Made by a program: the position numbers and the translations under genes
Notes under the pieces: model-generated
Told to the model about the DNA's origin: nothing
Databases searched by the model: none
The model's input: the letters and a program-made list of their open reading frames with translations, nothing else
Shown: positions 25,320 through 34,675 of the stretch, piece by piece
Layout: every line of letters starts with the position of its first letter
How positions within the stretch are numbered: position 1 is the stretch's first letter
NCBI RefSeq assembly: GCF_019795295.1
Contig: NZ_JAIMCG010000010.1
Span: forward strand, 110,369-174,368
DNA: 64,000 bases
Direction: 5' to 3'
Source: Cupriavidus sp. AU9028
Lineage (GTDB): Bacteria > Pseudomonadota > Gammaproteobacteria > Burkholderiales > Burkholderiaceae

Positions 25320-26927
25320 TCAGGCGGGCGCCAGCGTCTTGCTGAACTGGCTCACGCCGTCGAGGTCGCGCAGGTCCACCGTCAGCGCACGGGTCCCCGG
25401 ATCGATATTGACCTCACCGAAGAACTGGTAGCCCGAGAACGGCGACAGGTTGGACTGGCCTTCGGGCGGCGCCTTCTGGAAGACCAGTTGCGGACCGAAG
25501 GTGCTGTCCAGCGCGTTTGGGCCGAAGGTGCCGGCGTTCAACGGACCGGCGACAAACTCCCAGAACGGCGCGAAGTCGGTGAAGCGCGCGGCGGCCGGAT
25601 CGTAGTAGTGGGCGGCGCAGTAGTGCACGTCGGCGGTGAGCCAGACGACGTTGGGCACCGCCTTGATCCCGCGTAGCACGCGGGCGATCTCCAGTTCCCG
25701 GCCCAGCGCCTCGCCGTCGTTGCCGTTGGCGATGGCCTCCCAGCGGCTGTTGCCGCTGGCATCCTTGCCGTCCGGCACCCACAGGCCGATCGGCATGTCG
25801 GCGGCGACGATCTTCCAGGTGGCCTGGGACTGCTTCAGGCCGTCGATCAGCCACGCGATCTGCGCCTCGCCGAGGAACGCGGTCTCGGGTCCTTCGGCAG
25901 TCTGCAGGTTGGCGGTGTTGGGTCCGCGATAGCTGCGCATGTCCAGCACGAAGACGTCGAGCAGCGGACCATGGGAAACCTTGCGGTAGATGGTCTGTTC
26001 CTGCCCGGCACTGCCGAGCGGCATGGGTGCGTACTCGCGGAAGGCCTGCGTCGCGCGGGCCACCAGCGTGTCGATGTTCTTCTCGGTATAGCGGGTGTCG
26101 GCGCTCAGGTCCTTGCTCGAGGACCAGTTGTTGGTGACCTCATGGTCGTCCCATTGCCAGATCTGCGGCACTTCGGCCGAGAAGCGGCGCACGTTCTCGT
26201 CCATCAGGTTATAGCGATAGCGGCCGCGGTATTCGTCCAGCGTCTCGGCCACCTTGGCGACCTGCGGCGTGACGATGTTCTTCCACAGACGGTCGCCCTC
26301 GGCTTTGACTTCGGCCAGGATCGGGCCGTCCGCATAGATGGTGTCGCCGCTGTGCAGGAAGAAGTCCGGCTCGCGGCGGCGCATCGCCTCGTAGATCTTC
26401 ATGCCGCCGAACTCGGGATTGATGCCCCAGCCCTGGCCAGCAACGTCGCCGCCCCAGACGAAGCGGACCGGGCGGCTGGCGTCCGGGCGCGGCGAGGTGC
26501 GGAAGTGCCCCGGCACGACGATGCCGGTGGCGCTCGGGTTGTCGATGCTGTCGTAGGCCACGCGCAGGAAGATGGTCTCGCCAGCGGGTAGCCCGGTCAG
26601 TTCGATCCTGCCGGTGTAGTCGGTCGCCTCGCTCACGGTCGGCCCGAGGACCTGCCTGACGTTGCTGAAGCGATCGGTGGTGTCATATTCGACCCGCATG
26701 CGGGCCACCCGGTCGGCGCGTGCCCACACGATCGCCCGGCCGTTGCCGGCATCGCCGATCTGGATGCCGTCGGGCAGCTTCGGCCGTGCACTGTCGGGAA
26801 CGATTACCGCCGGCGCATCGGGTCCGGAATCGTCGGAACCGCATGCCGCGAGTCCGAAGCTCGCGCCCAGGCCGAGCGCGCCGGTCTGGATCAGGAAGCG
26901 TCGACGGGGATAGGAAGATCGGGTCAT
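25320..26927 (-). CDS. phoD: PhoD-family alkaline phosphatase/phosphodiesterase, Tat lipoprotein
   Basis: A 535-residue exported metallophosphatase. The N terminus has a twin-arginine motif (RRRFLIQ) and a lipobox LAAC with Cys29, so it is Tat-exported and probably lipid-anchored. A fibronectin-like PhoD N domain (about 45-150) precedes the catalytic domain with metal-ligand motifs VWGGD, HSGDTIYADGP, WDDHEVTNNW and TADVHYCAAH. PhoD enzymes use calcium and iron to release phosphate from mono- and diesters and are often phosphate-starvation induced; no Pho box was identified. A second, longer relative lies at 61196-63703. Confidence 0.92.
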   Translation of the reverse strand: MTRSSYPRRRFLIQTGALGLGASFGLAACGSDDSGPDAPAVIVPDSARPKLPDGIQIGDAGNGRAIVWARADRVARMRVEYDTTDRFSNVRQVLGPTVSEATDYTGRIELTGLPAGETIFLRVAYDSIDNPSATGIVVPGHFRTSPRPDASRPVRFVWGGDVAGQGWGINPEFGGMKIYEAMRRREPDFFLHSGDTIYADGPILAEVKAEGDRLWKNIVTPQVAKVAETLDEYRGRYRYNLMDENVRRFSAEVPQIWQWDDHEVTNNWSSSKDLSADTRYTEKNIDTLVARATQAFREYAPMPLGSAGQEQTIYRKVSHGPLLDVFVLDMRSYRGPNTANLQTAEGPETAFLGEAQIAWLIDGLKQSQATWKIVAADMPIGLWVPDGKDASGNSRWEAIANGNDGEALGRELEIARVLRGIKAVPNVVWLTADVHYCAAHYYDPAAARFTDFAPFWEFVAGPLNAGTFGPNALDSTFGPQLVFQKAPPEGQSNLSPFSGYQFFGEVNIDPGTRALTVDLRDLDGVSQFSKTLAPA

Positions 26928-27318
26928 GTGCCTGCCTCGTGTGGTTGCGGGGAAGGCGCAAACGGTATCGGGGCAATGCTAAGGAAAAATGACGCCGCAG
27001 CCGTGGGCAGGCGCCGCGAGCGTCATTGTTGTGAGCGAATGTTACCGGCGGCAGGGCGCTGCGCGTGGAGCGCGCTCCCGGCGAAGAAGAGGGAGGTGCG
27101 TCCGGGATCGGTGCGACAGCGCGCTGGTCCCTTAACCACGGCGTCCATGCCTGTCGCTTCCTGTGTGCTTGCAGCCGTGAAGGAACCGAAACCGGCCGGC
27201 AGCACGTCTAGTATCGGCTCACGGTCGCCGAGGGCGAGCATTGGGCTCGACTCGTCGCGCTGTCGCCGTGAACCGGCCAGTGTCACGGCGCTCAATCACT
27301 GACCTTTGGGAGAAATCG
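26928..27318. other. Divergent intergenic region with one dyad; no gene seen
   Basis: These 391 bases lie between the start codons of phoD and a small membrane protein. No convincing coding frame is present. An inverted repeat AATGACGC (26988-26995) / GCGTCATT (27020-27027) with a 24-base loop lies about 60-100 bases upstream of phoD, where an operator could be. Confidence 0.5.
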
Positions 27319-27696
27319 ATGCTAGGCATACCAGCCGTACCAGGCATGGCACGCGAGTCAACGATCAACGGGAATCTGGAGCCGTTGATACAGCTGGCGC
27401 CGGCAGTGGAGGACGAGGACGATATCAGGCCATGGAGGGTGGAGCCGCGAAGCCGTTGGGACGAAGAGGCTGCCAGGATGCAGCGGATCAACGACTGCAT
27501 CAACGGCCCCTATACGGCAGCGGCGATCCTTGGCGGTCCCCCGCTGATCGTCGCGGGCGTCGGCGGGATTCTGCTGCTTGCGTATCCGGAGCGGCCGGAC
27601 ATTGGCGGCGGGGTGATCTTCGGCGGCCTGTTGTACGGGGTCTGTGTCGGCCTGTCCTGGCTGCGCGTGACCTATTGCACGCGGGAGCAGAATTGA
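27319..27696 (+). CDS. Small membrane protein of unknown function
   Basis: A 125-residue protein with a hydrophilic N-terminal half (residues 1-62) and two membrane helices near 70-88 (TAAAILGGPPLIVAGVGGIL) and 97-116 (GVIFGGLLYGVCVGLSWL). GGGAG lies six bases before ATG 27319. The family is not recognised. It converges with the diguanylate cyclase gene, with a hairpin between. Confidence 0.65.
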   Translation: MLGIPAVPGMARESTINGNLEPLIQLAPAVEDEDDIRPWRVEPRSRWDEEAARMQRINDCINGPYTAAAILGGPPLIVAGVGGILLLAYPERPDIGGGVIFGGLLYGVCVGLSWLRVTYCTREQN

Positions 27697-27700
27697 TGGC

Positions 27701-27736
27701 CCGCCGGTGTCGCCGCGGCGTGTCAGCCACCGGCGG
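27701..27736. terminator. Hairpin between convergent membrane-protein and GGDEF genes
   Basis: CCGCCGGTG (27701-27709) pairs with CACCGGCGG (27728-27736), perfect 9 bp with an 18-base loop. It overlaps the last codons of the GGDEF gene and has no T-run, so efficiency is doubtful. Confidence 0.45.
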
Positions 27737-28973
27737 CGATGCAGGCGGCGCTCCACGGTTCCGCTGACGTCGCCGTGTCATCCGCACAGGCACTGACCAC
27801 ACGGTTGCGCCCGTCGCGCTTGGCGCGATAAAGCGCGCGGTCCGCCTGCGCAAACAGCTGTTCCCAGGCCTGCCGCGCATCCCGGTGCGGCCGCGCCTGG
27901 GCAATCCCGATACTGACGCTGGCATGGCCGCCCAGCTCCGCCGGCAGCGCGATCGACGCAATGCGGGCGCGAATGCGCTCGGCCAGCACCTGCGCTTCCT
28001 CGGCGGTGGTGCGCGGACACAGCAGGCAGAATTCCTCGCCACCGAAGCGTGCCGCCACGTCGGTGGTCCGGCTGGCGCGGCGCACCGCATCGGCGACCCG
28101 CCGCAGTACCGCATCGCCGGCCAGATGGCCGGCGCCATCGTTGATCCGCTTGAAGCGGTCGACATCGATCACCAGGCAGCAGAACGGCGTGGCGTCGTCG
28201 GCCGCGCGCGCCGCCAACGACAGGGCCGCGTCTTCCAGCGCGCCGCGATGCAGCAGGCCGGTCAGCGGATCCAGACGCGCGCGCGCCACCTGTTCGGCGA
28301 CCAGGCGTTCGGCGCAAAGCAGCGCATGACCGACCATGCCGGACAGCAGCGCGATCAGCATCAGCAGCAGCGGCGCCTGCGCCAGCAGACCAGCGGCATC
28401 CGCAGCGGAGGCATACGGGGGCAGGCTGCTGTCCGCGGCAAGCGTCATGGCGAGGAACAGGCATTGCGCGCACAACTGGGCGCAGCTCGCTACGGCAACG
28501 AGCGAATGACCGAAGCCGGCACGCGCGCGTCGCTCGCCGGTGAGCAGCCACAGCGCCCTCCATGCCAGCGCCGCGGTGGCGCTGTGGCCAAGCACCGCCA
28601 GCAGATGTCCCGCGCCGGCCGGCTCGCCGGATACGGCAAGCACGGCGAACAGCAGCACCGCTGCCACCGCCCCCACCGGCAAGCCGCGCCTGGCCGGCTT
28701 CGCCCAGCGCAGGGGCGAGGGCGACAGCGTCTTGAGCAGACGGAGTTGCGCGGCAAGCCCGAGGGCATGCGCGGCAACGATGGTCAGCACCGAGGGCGTC
28801 AGTGCGCAGATCACCATCACCATGCCACCGAGCGAGGCCAGCGCATGCGCGCCGGCCCAGCCACGATCGCCCGTGGAATGGCCCGGCCGACGGCGAAGAC
28901 CGAGCGACAGGCCCAGCGTGCTGGCAAACAGCGCCAGCAGGGGAAGGTAGGCAGTTCCGGAATCAGGCAGCAT
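27723..28973 (-). CDS. Membrane-bound diguanylate cyclase (GGDEF)
   Basis: A 416-residue protein with an N-terminal membrane domain of several helices (about residues 1-235, e.g. LPVGAVAAVLLFAVLAV) and a C-terminal GGDEF domain making cyclic di-GMP. The active-site motif is GGEEF at 311-315, an active variant, and an RxxD inhibitory site (RTTD, 302-305) lies five residues before it, so product inhibition is expected. DPLTGLLHR marks the domain start. There is no EAL domain. The sensed signal is unknown. The gene stands alone, and the 555 bases upstream up to the next gene hold no other coding sequence. Confidence 0.93.
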   Translation of the reverse strand: MLPDSGTAYLPLLALFASTLGLSLGLRRRPGHSTGDRGWAGAHALASLGGMVMVICALTPSVLTIVAAHALGLAAQLRLLKTLSPSPLRWAKPARRGLPVGAVAAVLLFAVLAVSGEPAGAGHLLAVLGHSATAALAWRALWLLTGERRARAGFGHSLVAVASCAQLCAQCLFLAMTLAADSSLPPYASAADAAGLLAQAPLLLMLIALLSGMVGHALLCAERLVAEQVARARLDPLTGLLHRGALEDAALSLAARAADDATPFCCLVIDVDRFKRINDGAGHLAGDAVLRRVADAVRRASRTTDVAARFGGEEFCLLCPRTTAEEAQVLAERIRARIASIALPAELGGHASVSIGIAQARPHRDARQAWEQLFAQADRALYRAKRDGRNRVVSACADDTATSAEPWSAACIAAGG

Positions 28974-29150
28974 CGACTCTCTCTATTGATACGGGCCGTG
29001 AGGCCAGCAGTCCGTCAGCGTGGGAATACGGGCCGTCGCGGCCATGGCGACGCGCCCGGCCCGGCAGAGCCGGACAGCGTGCCGTTTCCCCTGTCGCGCG
29101 GCCTGAATGCCCTGCGGGGCAGGAGCTCGCGCTGTCAGCCGCGCTAAGCG

Positions 29151-29170
29151 CCGCTTAAATCGCTCTTAAG
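29151..29170. promoter_or_regulatory. Tandem TTAA half-sites upstream of the OmpR-type regulator
   Basis: CGCTTAAAT and CGCTCTTAAG follow each other so that their TTAA cores (29155-29158 and 29166-29169) are 11 bases, one helical turn, apart. Tandem half-sites with this phasing are typical of OmpR/PhoB-family regulators, one of which is encoded downstream. Confidence 0.35.
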
Positions 29171-29225
29171 AATGGGGCGAATTCTAGCGGTGCCAACGTC
29201 ACAGAGGCGGTCCCCGGGGCAAGGT

Positions 29226-29266
29226 TTGACAATTGTTGACATTGCCTTTTAGTGCACTTGGATACG
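29226..29266 (+). promoter_or_regulatory. Tandem TTGACA boxes upstream of the OmpR-type regulator
   Basis: Two perfect -35 hexamers, 29226-29231 and 29236-29241, stand ten bases apart in an AT-rich island. A weak -10 (GATACG, 29261-29266) lies 19 bases after the second. The rest of the 28974-29528 gap (555 bases) shows no gene; the leader from here to the ATG would be about 255 bases. Confidence 0.45.
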
Positions 29267-29528
29267 ATTCCGATCGAGCGTTATTGACTGCGTTTCAAGA
29301 CATGGACGGGAAGTCGGGTGCCTCCTGCAGCCGCCGCTTCCGGGGGTGGCTTCATATTCCGGGGCCGCTGCCGTTGAAGGGAGGGCTTTGTCCCGCGCGT
29401 CTCCTGGCATGCGGTGATGAAGGCGCTTTCCTGGCCCCGCAGGTTACAATTTCGAAACAAATTCGAGCCTCGCGCGCCACTTCCTCTTGGGGGAAGGGCT
29501 GCATGAGCACTCAAGAAGAGCAATAACA

Positions 29529-30230
29529 ATGAACATTGCCTCGGTCGAAGACGATCCCAGTCAGGCAGAACTGATCCAGCAGATCCTGATCGGCGCTGGA
29601 CACCAATGCGACAGCTACTCCGGCGGAAACGCGCTGCTGCGTGCGATGCGCGAACGTTCGTATGACCTGCTGGTAATGGACTGGCAACTGCCGGACATCA
29701 GCGGCCAGGAGGTGGTGACCCATGTCCGCCAGCGTTCCGGCCAGTACCCGCCCATCCTGTTCCTGACCAGCCGTTCGCTGGAAGAGGACATCGTTGCCGG
29801 CCTGGCGAGCGGCGCCGATGACTACATGGTCAAGCCGGTGCGGCGGGGCGAACTGGTCGCCCGGGTCGGCGCGCTGCTGCGCCGCAGTTATCCGACGGCA
29901 CCGGCCCACGAGGCGATCGTGGTCGGGGGCTATCGGCTGGACCCGCTGGCCCGTACCGTCAGCCTGAACGGCGAGGAAATCGACGTCGCGCCGCGCGAGT
30001 TCGATCTCGCGCTCTATCTGTTTCGCAACATGGACCGCCTGCTGCCGCGCGACGTGGTCGAGCAGGCGGTGTGGGGCCGTTCGATGGGCGCAGGGTCGCG
30101 CACGCTGGACACCCATCTGTCCCGGCTGCGCGTCAAGCTTGGCCTGCGGCCCGAACATGGGGTGCGCCTGGCCTCGGTCTACTCGTACGGCTACCGCTTC
30201 GAGCGCTGTGAGGTGAGCAACGATGCGTGA
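29529..30230 (+). CDS. OmpR/PhoB-type response regulator
   Basis: A 233-residue two-component regulator. Receiver domain: E7-D8-D9, phospho-acceptor D51 (LLVMDWQLPD), T80 (ILFLTSRS) and K102 (YMVKPVRRGE). C-terminal winged helix about 135-228 (VAPREFDLALYLFRNMDRLL, then SRTLDTHLSRLRVKLGL). First of three genes: it overlaps the FecR-domain gene by eight bases, and a CHASE2 histidine kinase follows, its probable partner. ATG 29529 is taken as start because the receiver fold begins there. Confidence 0.93.
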   Translation: MNIASVEDDPSQAELIQQILIGAGHQCDSYSGGNALLRAMRERSYDLLVMDWQLPDISGQEVVTHVRQRSGQYPPILFLTSRSLEEDIVAGLASGADDYMVKPVRRGELVARVGALLRRSYPTAPAHEAIVVGGYRLDPLARTVSLNGEEIDVAPREFDLALYLFRNMDRLLPRDVVEQAVWGRSMGAGSRTLDTHLSRLRVKLGLRPEHGVRLASVYSYGYRFERCEVSNDA

Positions 30231-31932
30231 CCGAGCGCGGGGGCGCGCCATGCCGCGCCTCGGCTTGCTGCGCGTCGCAGCAGCATGCCTGACCGGCCTG
30301 GCGTCGGCCGCCGCGCTGGCCGGACCGGCCGGCGCGGATGGCAAGTACTTCCTGTATCGAGTGGAGAGCGAGGACACCCTGATCGCGCTCGCCCAGCGCT
30401 ATACCGGCGATGCCGGTCAATGGCATGCGTTGCAGCGGTTGAACCGCGTGGCGGATCCCTACCGTCTCAAGGTCGGCTCCCTGATCCGCATTCCGCTGGA
30501 CCGCATCCCGGTGGTTGGCGCGCAGGCGCGCGTGGTATCGCTGGTCGGGGATGTCAGGCTCGATGGCAAGCCGGCGCGGTTGCACGCGGCGGTGCACGAG
30601 TCCGCCTCCGTGGAAACCGGCGTGGATGGACTTGTGACGTTCGAACTGCAGGACGGCAGCCGTGCGGTCGTACCGCCGCGCACGCGGCTGCAGCTGCGCC
30701 GGCTGCGGGCCTTCGCCGGTACGGGTTTGGTGGATACGGTCGTGCAGCTCGAAGCCGGCGCGATGGAATCGCGCGTCGCGCCGGAAGGCGGCGGCGTGGG
30801 CCGCTTCGAGGTGCGTACGCCGATGATGGTGACAGGCGTGCGCGGCACCCGCTTCGATGTGGATGCCGGCCAGCCCGGACAGGGGATCGGCGTGGGCACG
30901 GTGCTGGAGGGCGAGGTCGCGGTCAGCGCGAAGTCCGGCCGGCAGCGCGTGCCTGCCGGTTTCGGCGTGGCGATTTCCCGCGACGGCAAGCCCGGCGCCC
31001 CGCGCAAGCTGCTGCCGGCGCCGGTGCTGCCGCCGCTGCCGCCCGGGCCGGTCTACGACGACGAAACCGAGCTTGCCTGGCAGCCGGTGCAGGGCGCGGC
31101 CGGCTATCTGGTGGTTGCAACGCGCGACGAGGCGCTGACCGAGCAATTGTTCTCCGGTGTCGTGCAGCGACCCTCGGCCCGTGTCACCGGCCTGCCCGAT
31201 GGCGAGGTCTTCCTGTCGGTGCGCGCCATCGACGACGCGCGTCTGGCCGGTAACCCGGGGACGGCGAAGCTGCTGGTGCGCCTCAACCCCCCGGCGCCGT
31301 TTACGCTCGAGCCGGCCCAGGCCGGCCGCGAGTATGGGGCCACTGTCCCGTTCAGCTGGGCGGCGGTGGAAACGGCCGCGCAATACGAGCTGGAGGTGGC
31401 GGGCGACGCCGGGTTCGGTTCGCCCGCGGTGCGGCTGCGCACCCGGGACACCGGCAGCGCTCAGCAATTGACGCCGGGCAGCTGGTGGTGGCGCGTGCGA
31501 TCGCTGGATGACAAGGGCGAGCCGGGGCCATGGAGCGAGCCGGTGGCCTTCCGCCTGTTGCCGGCGCTGCCCACCGCGACGTTGAGCGAGGACAGCAATG
31601 GCGCGCTGCGGCTGCGCTGGAGCGCCAGCGGTTCCGCGCCGCAGGGCGTGCGCGATACCGTCAGCGAGGCGGGCGAGGTCGCCTATCGCGTGCAGCTTGC
31701 CGCCGACCCCGCCTTCGAGCGAATCGTCGAGGACCGCATCGTGCAGGGCACGGAAGCCGCGCTGGCGCGGCCCACCGCCGGCCCGTACTGGTTCCGCGTG
31801 GCCCGCCGGGAGGCCGATGGCACGGTATCGCCGTTCTCGCCGGCGCAACGGATCGAACTGTTCGATCTGCTGCGCGATGGCACGGGCGGCGCCGTCGGTG
31901 CGGGCGCCGGGCCGCTGCGTCGCGGCGGCTGA
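30223..31932 (+). CDS. Exported LysM/FecR-domain protein
   Basis: A 569-residue protein with a signal peptide (about residues 11-39, LLRVAAACLTGLASAAALAG). A LysM peptidoglycan-binding domain spans 44-91 (YRVESEDTLIALAQRYTGDA). A FecR domain lies at about 110-240 (VSLVGDVRLDGK, then TPMMVTGVRGTRFDV), and two or three fibronectin-like repeats fill 275-540. FecR modules relay envelope signals or bind ligands; LysM should tether it to the cell wall. It is sandwiched between a response regulator and its likely kinase, suggesting an accessory sensor of the phosphorelay. An in-frame ATG at 30250 is an alternative start. Confidence 0.85.
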   Translation: MRDRARGRAMPRLGLLRVAAACLTGLASAAALAGPAGADGKYFLYRVESEDTLIALAQRYTGDAGQWHALQRLNRVADPYRLKVGSLIRIPLDRIPVVGAQARVVSLVGDVRLDGKPARLHAAVHESASVETGVDGLVTFELQDGSRAVVPPRTRLQLRRLRAFAGTGLVDTVVQLEAGAMESRVAPEGGGVGRFEVRTPMMVTGVRGTRFDVDAGQPGQGIGVGTVLEGEVAVSAKSGRQRVPAGFGVAISRDGKPGAPRKLLPAPVLPPLPPGPVYDDETELAWQPVQGAAGYLVVATRDEALTEQLFSGVVQRPSARVTGLPDGEVFLSVRAIDDARLAGNPGTAKLLVRLNPPAPFTLEPAQAGREYGATVPFSWAAVETAAQYELEVAGDAGFGSPAVRLRTRDTGSAQQLTPGSWWWRVRSLDDKGEPGPWSEPVAFRLLPALPTATLSEDSNGALRLRWSASGSAPQGVRDTVSEAGEVAYRVQLAADPAFERIVEDRIVQGTEAALARPTAGPYWFRVARREADGTVSPFSPAQRIELFDLLRDGTGGAVGAGAGPLRRGG

Positions 31933-31968
31933 CGGGAACATTCACAGGACAGGCCGCCGGAGCGCAGC

Positions 31969-34503
31969 ATGAGCAGGGTCAATCAGCCGAACGACGGCGC
32001 ACACCGCCACCCGGACGGCGGTGGATCGCAGCGGCCGCAATCCCGCGTCGGCGGGCTCATTGGCGGGTTCCATGTCCGCACGCTGGTGGAGTGGCTGTTG
32101 CTGACGCTGCTGGTGGTGGCGCTTGCGCTGAGCCGCAGCCACTTCGACTGGGGCAAGCGCCTGGACCGCGCCATCTACGACGTGGGTATCGCGGCGCAGC
32201 CACACGCCGCGCGCCCGGACATCGTGATCGTGGCGATCGATGACCGCTCGCTGCAGGGCGTGGGGCGCTGGCCCTGGCGGCGCGCCGTGCTGGCCGACCT
32301 GATCGATCGCGTGTCGGCCGGCGGCGCGGCGGTGATCGGCGTCGATGTGCTGCTGGTCGAGCCGGACCGGCTCCATCCCGACGATGACCGGATGCTGGCC
32401 GCCAGCATCGCCCGGGCCGGCAACGTGGTGCTGCCCGCGATGGCCGATCCCGTGCCGGGCGGCTACCGGATCCGCTATCCGCTGCCCGAGTTGCGCGCGG
32501 CGGTCGGCCACATCAATATCACCCTGGACAGCGACGGCCTGGCCCGCCATATCTGGTTGCGCGAGGGGCGGCAGGGAGAATGGCTGGATCACCTGGTGGT
32601 GCGCATGATCCAGATCGGCAAGGCGGCGCAGCCGCTGTCCCGGTATCGGGCCGAGGATGTCCGCGAGCATGCCGACGGGGGCTGGGAGCGGCAATACCGG
32701 CTGCGCATCCCCTTCGCCGGCCCGCCGGGCACCTTCACGACCCTGTCGGCGCTCGACCTGATGAACGGCGCAGTACCAGGCGAGGCGCTGCGCGGCAAGA
32801 CCGTGCTGATCGGCGCCGTTGCCACGGGGCTGGGCGACATGTTCGCCGCGCCGATGTCGCGCCGCGGTGATGGCATCAGTGGCGTCGAGCTGCTGGCCAA
32901 TGCGACGCAGACCCTGCTCGATGACCAGGGCATCGTCGCGCTGCCAGCGGCGGCGGTCAACGCGATGACCGCGGCCGCCATCCTGCTCGGTTGCCTGGCG
33001 GCGCTGCTGCTGTCGCCCCGCAACGGCCTGGTGGCGAACGCGGCGCTGCTGGTCGCCTTGCTGCTGCTCAGCGTGCTGCTGCTCGGGGCGGGCCGACTGT
33101 GGTTCTCGCCCGTGTCGGCCATGCTCGGCTGCATGCTGTTCTATCCGTTGTGGAGCTGGCGCCGGCAGGAATGGACGCTGGCCTTCCTGTCGCGCGAGGC
33201 CAGGCGGCTCGAAGGCGAGTCGCCCCTGCCGGGCGCCGCGCGGACCGCACCGCCGGCAGCGGGGCAGACGCTGGACACGCGGATGACGGTCCTGTACCGG
33301 ATGATTCAGCGCCTGCGCGATATGCGGCGCTTTCTGTCCGACGGGCTGGAGAGCCTGCCCGACGCCACGCTGATCTGCGATCCGCAAGGCACCGTGCTGC
33401 TCGCCAATGCCCGCGCGCTGGCGATGGCGCCGCGCACGCTGGCGGCCCTCCCGCCCGACCCGGTCGCCCTCGCGGCCGCGGGCCGTGCCGCAGAGGCCGT
33501 GCCCGGGCCGCAACTGGCCGCCGTGATGGCGGAGATCATTGCCTTGCCCCAGCCCGCGCTGGATTATTGGCAACGCCTGCGCGCCACCGCGGGCGGCGAC
33601 GTGCCCGGCGCCGAGCCGGCGGCGGACCTCGCGCGCGAGCGCGGGGGCGTGGAGCTGCAAACGCGCGACCAGCGTGCGGTGCTGGTGCGCGGCGCGCCGT
33701 TGCGGGGCGATGCCGGCGGTGTCGAGGGGTTCAGCATCAGCTTCGTCGATATCACGCAGGTCCGGCTTGCCGAGCGGCAGCGCGAGGAAACGCTGCGCTT
33801 CATCTCGCACGACATGCGCTCGCCGCAGGCGTCCATCCTGGCGCTGGTCGAACTGCAGGCGGACCCGGAGCGGGCCCTGGAGCCGGCCGTGCTGATGGAG
33901 CGGATCCGCCATCATGCCGGCCGCACGCTGGCGCTGGCGGACGACTTCATCCAGCTGGCGCGCGCCGAATCGCAGCATCTGCGCTTTGTCGAGACCGACC
34001 TCGCCACGGTGCTGATGGATGCGGCGGATGCACTGTGGGCGCTGGCGCACGCTCGCCATATCAAGGTGTCGCTGGAGATCTCGCCGGAAGAGATGACGCT
34101 GCAGGCCGAGCCGATGCTGCTGATGCGCGCGGTCTGCAACCTGCTCGACAATGCCATCAAGTACAGTCCGGCCGGCACGACCGTGACCCTGCGCGCCGCG
34201 CGCGAAACGGTCGCCAGCACCGTCGCCGCGGCGTCCGGCCGGGACGCGCCCGCCACGCCAGTGTCGCCCGGGGCGGCGCTGCGCATCTCGATCTCCGATC
34301 AGGGCCCCGGCATTCCGCAGCACGAGCAGGCGCGCATCTTCCAGCCGTTCAGCCGCCTGCAGGGCGAAGGCCGGCCGGTACGGGACGGCAGCGGGCTGGG
34401 ACTGGTCTTCGTCAAGACGGTCATCGAGCGGCACGGCGGCCAGATCGCGGTGCACAGCGAGCCGGGGGCGGGCGCGACCTTCGATATCCTGCTGCCGAAC
34501 TGA
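31969..34503 (+). CDS. CHASE2-domain sensor histidine kinase
   Basis: An 844-residue membrane kinase. One membrane helix (about 40-50), then an extracytoplasmic CHASE2 domain to about 325 (PDIVIVAIDDRSLQGVGRWP is its signature), three further helices about 325-400 (AAAILLGCLAALLL, LLVALLLLSVLLLGAG), a PAS-like region (about 455-600) and the kinase core. His614 in RFISHDMRSPQASIL is the phospho-site. ATP-binding boxes are NLLDNAIKYSP, DQGPGIP and GSGLGLVFVK. GGAG lies six bases before the ATG. Third gene of the regulator/FecR/kinase operon. It lacks a receiver domain, so it should signal directly to the upstream OmpR-type regulator. Confidence 0.95.
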   Translation: MSRVNQPNDGAHRHPDGGGSQRPQSRVGGLIGGFHVRTLVEWLLLTLLVVALALSRSHFDWGKRLDRAIYDVGIAAQPHAARPDIVIVAIDDRSLQGVGRWPWRRAVLADLIDRVSAGGAAVIGVDVLLVEPDRLHPDDDRMLAASIARAGNVVLPAMADPVPGGYRIRYPLPELRAAVGHINITLDSDGLARHIWLREGRQGEWLDHLVVRMIQIGKAAQPLSRYRAEDVREHADGGWERQYRLRIPFAGPPGTFTTLSALDLMNGAVPGEALRGKTVLIGAVATGLGDMFAAPMSRRGDGISGVELLANATQTLLDDQGIVALPAAAVNAMTAAAILLGCLAALLLSPRNGLVANAALLVALLLLSVLLLGAGRLWFSPVSAMLGCMLFYPLWSWRRQEWTLAFLSREARRLEGESPLPGAARTAPPAAGQTLDTRMTVLYRMIQRLRDMRRFLSDGLESLPDATLICDPQGTVLLANARALAMAPRTLAALPPDPVALAAAGRAAEAVPGPQLAAVMAEIIALPQPALDYWQRLRATAGGDVPGAEPAADLARERGGVELQTRDQRAVLVRGAPLRGDAGGVEGFSISFVDITQVRLAERQREETLRFISHDMRSPQASILALVELQADPERALEPAVLMERIRHHAGRTLALADDFIQLARAESQHLRFVETDLATVLMDAADALWALAHARHIKVSLEISPEEMTLQAEPMLLMRAVCNLLDNAIKYSPAGTTVTLRAARETVASTVAAASGRDAPATPVSPGAALRISISDQGPGIPQHEQARIFQPFSRLQGEGRPVRDGSGLGLVFVKTVIERHGGQIAVHSEPGAGATFDILLPN

Positions 34504-34675
34504 TTTCCCGTGAAAGAAGTGCAGCGTCGTGTAACTTGAGCACCGCAAGGCGCGGACTTGCCCGCTTCGCCGGGTCCCGGCGCGCCCGGGTAGCGGCGTC
34601 ACCGCATGTGGAACGCGCTTTGCATCGGCCCAGCGCAACGGCACGACTGGCGTGCCCTCGCAATGGGAGACCACC

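Noticed and set aside
29233-29526. 97-codon frame before the OmpR-type regulator
   Set aside because: No ribosome site at its start, no family likeness, and it lies over the promoter-like island.
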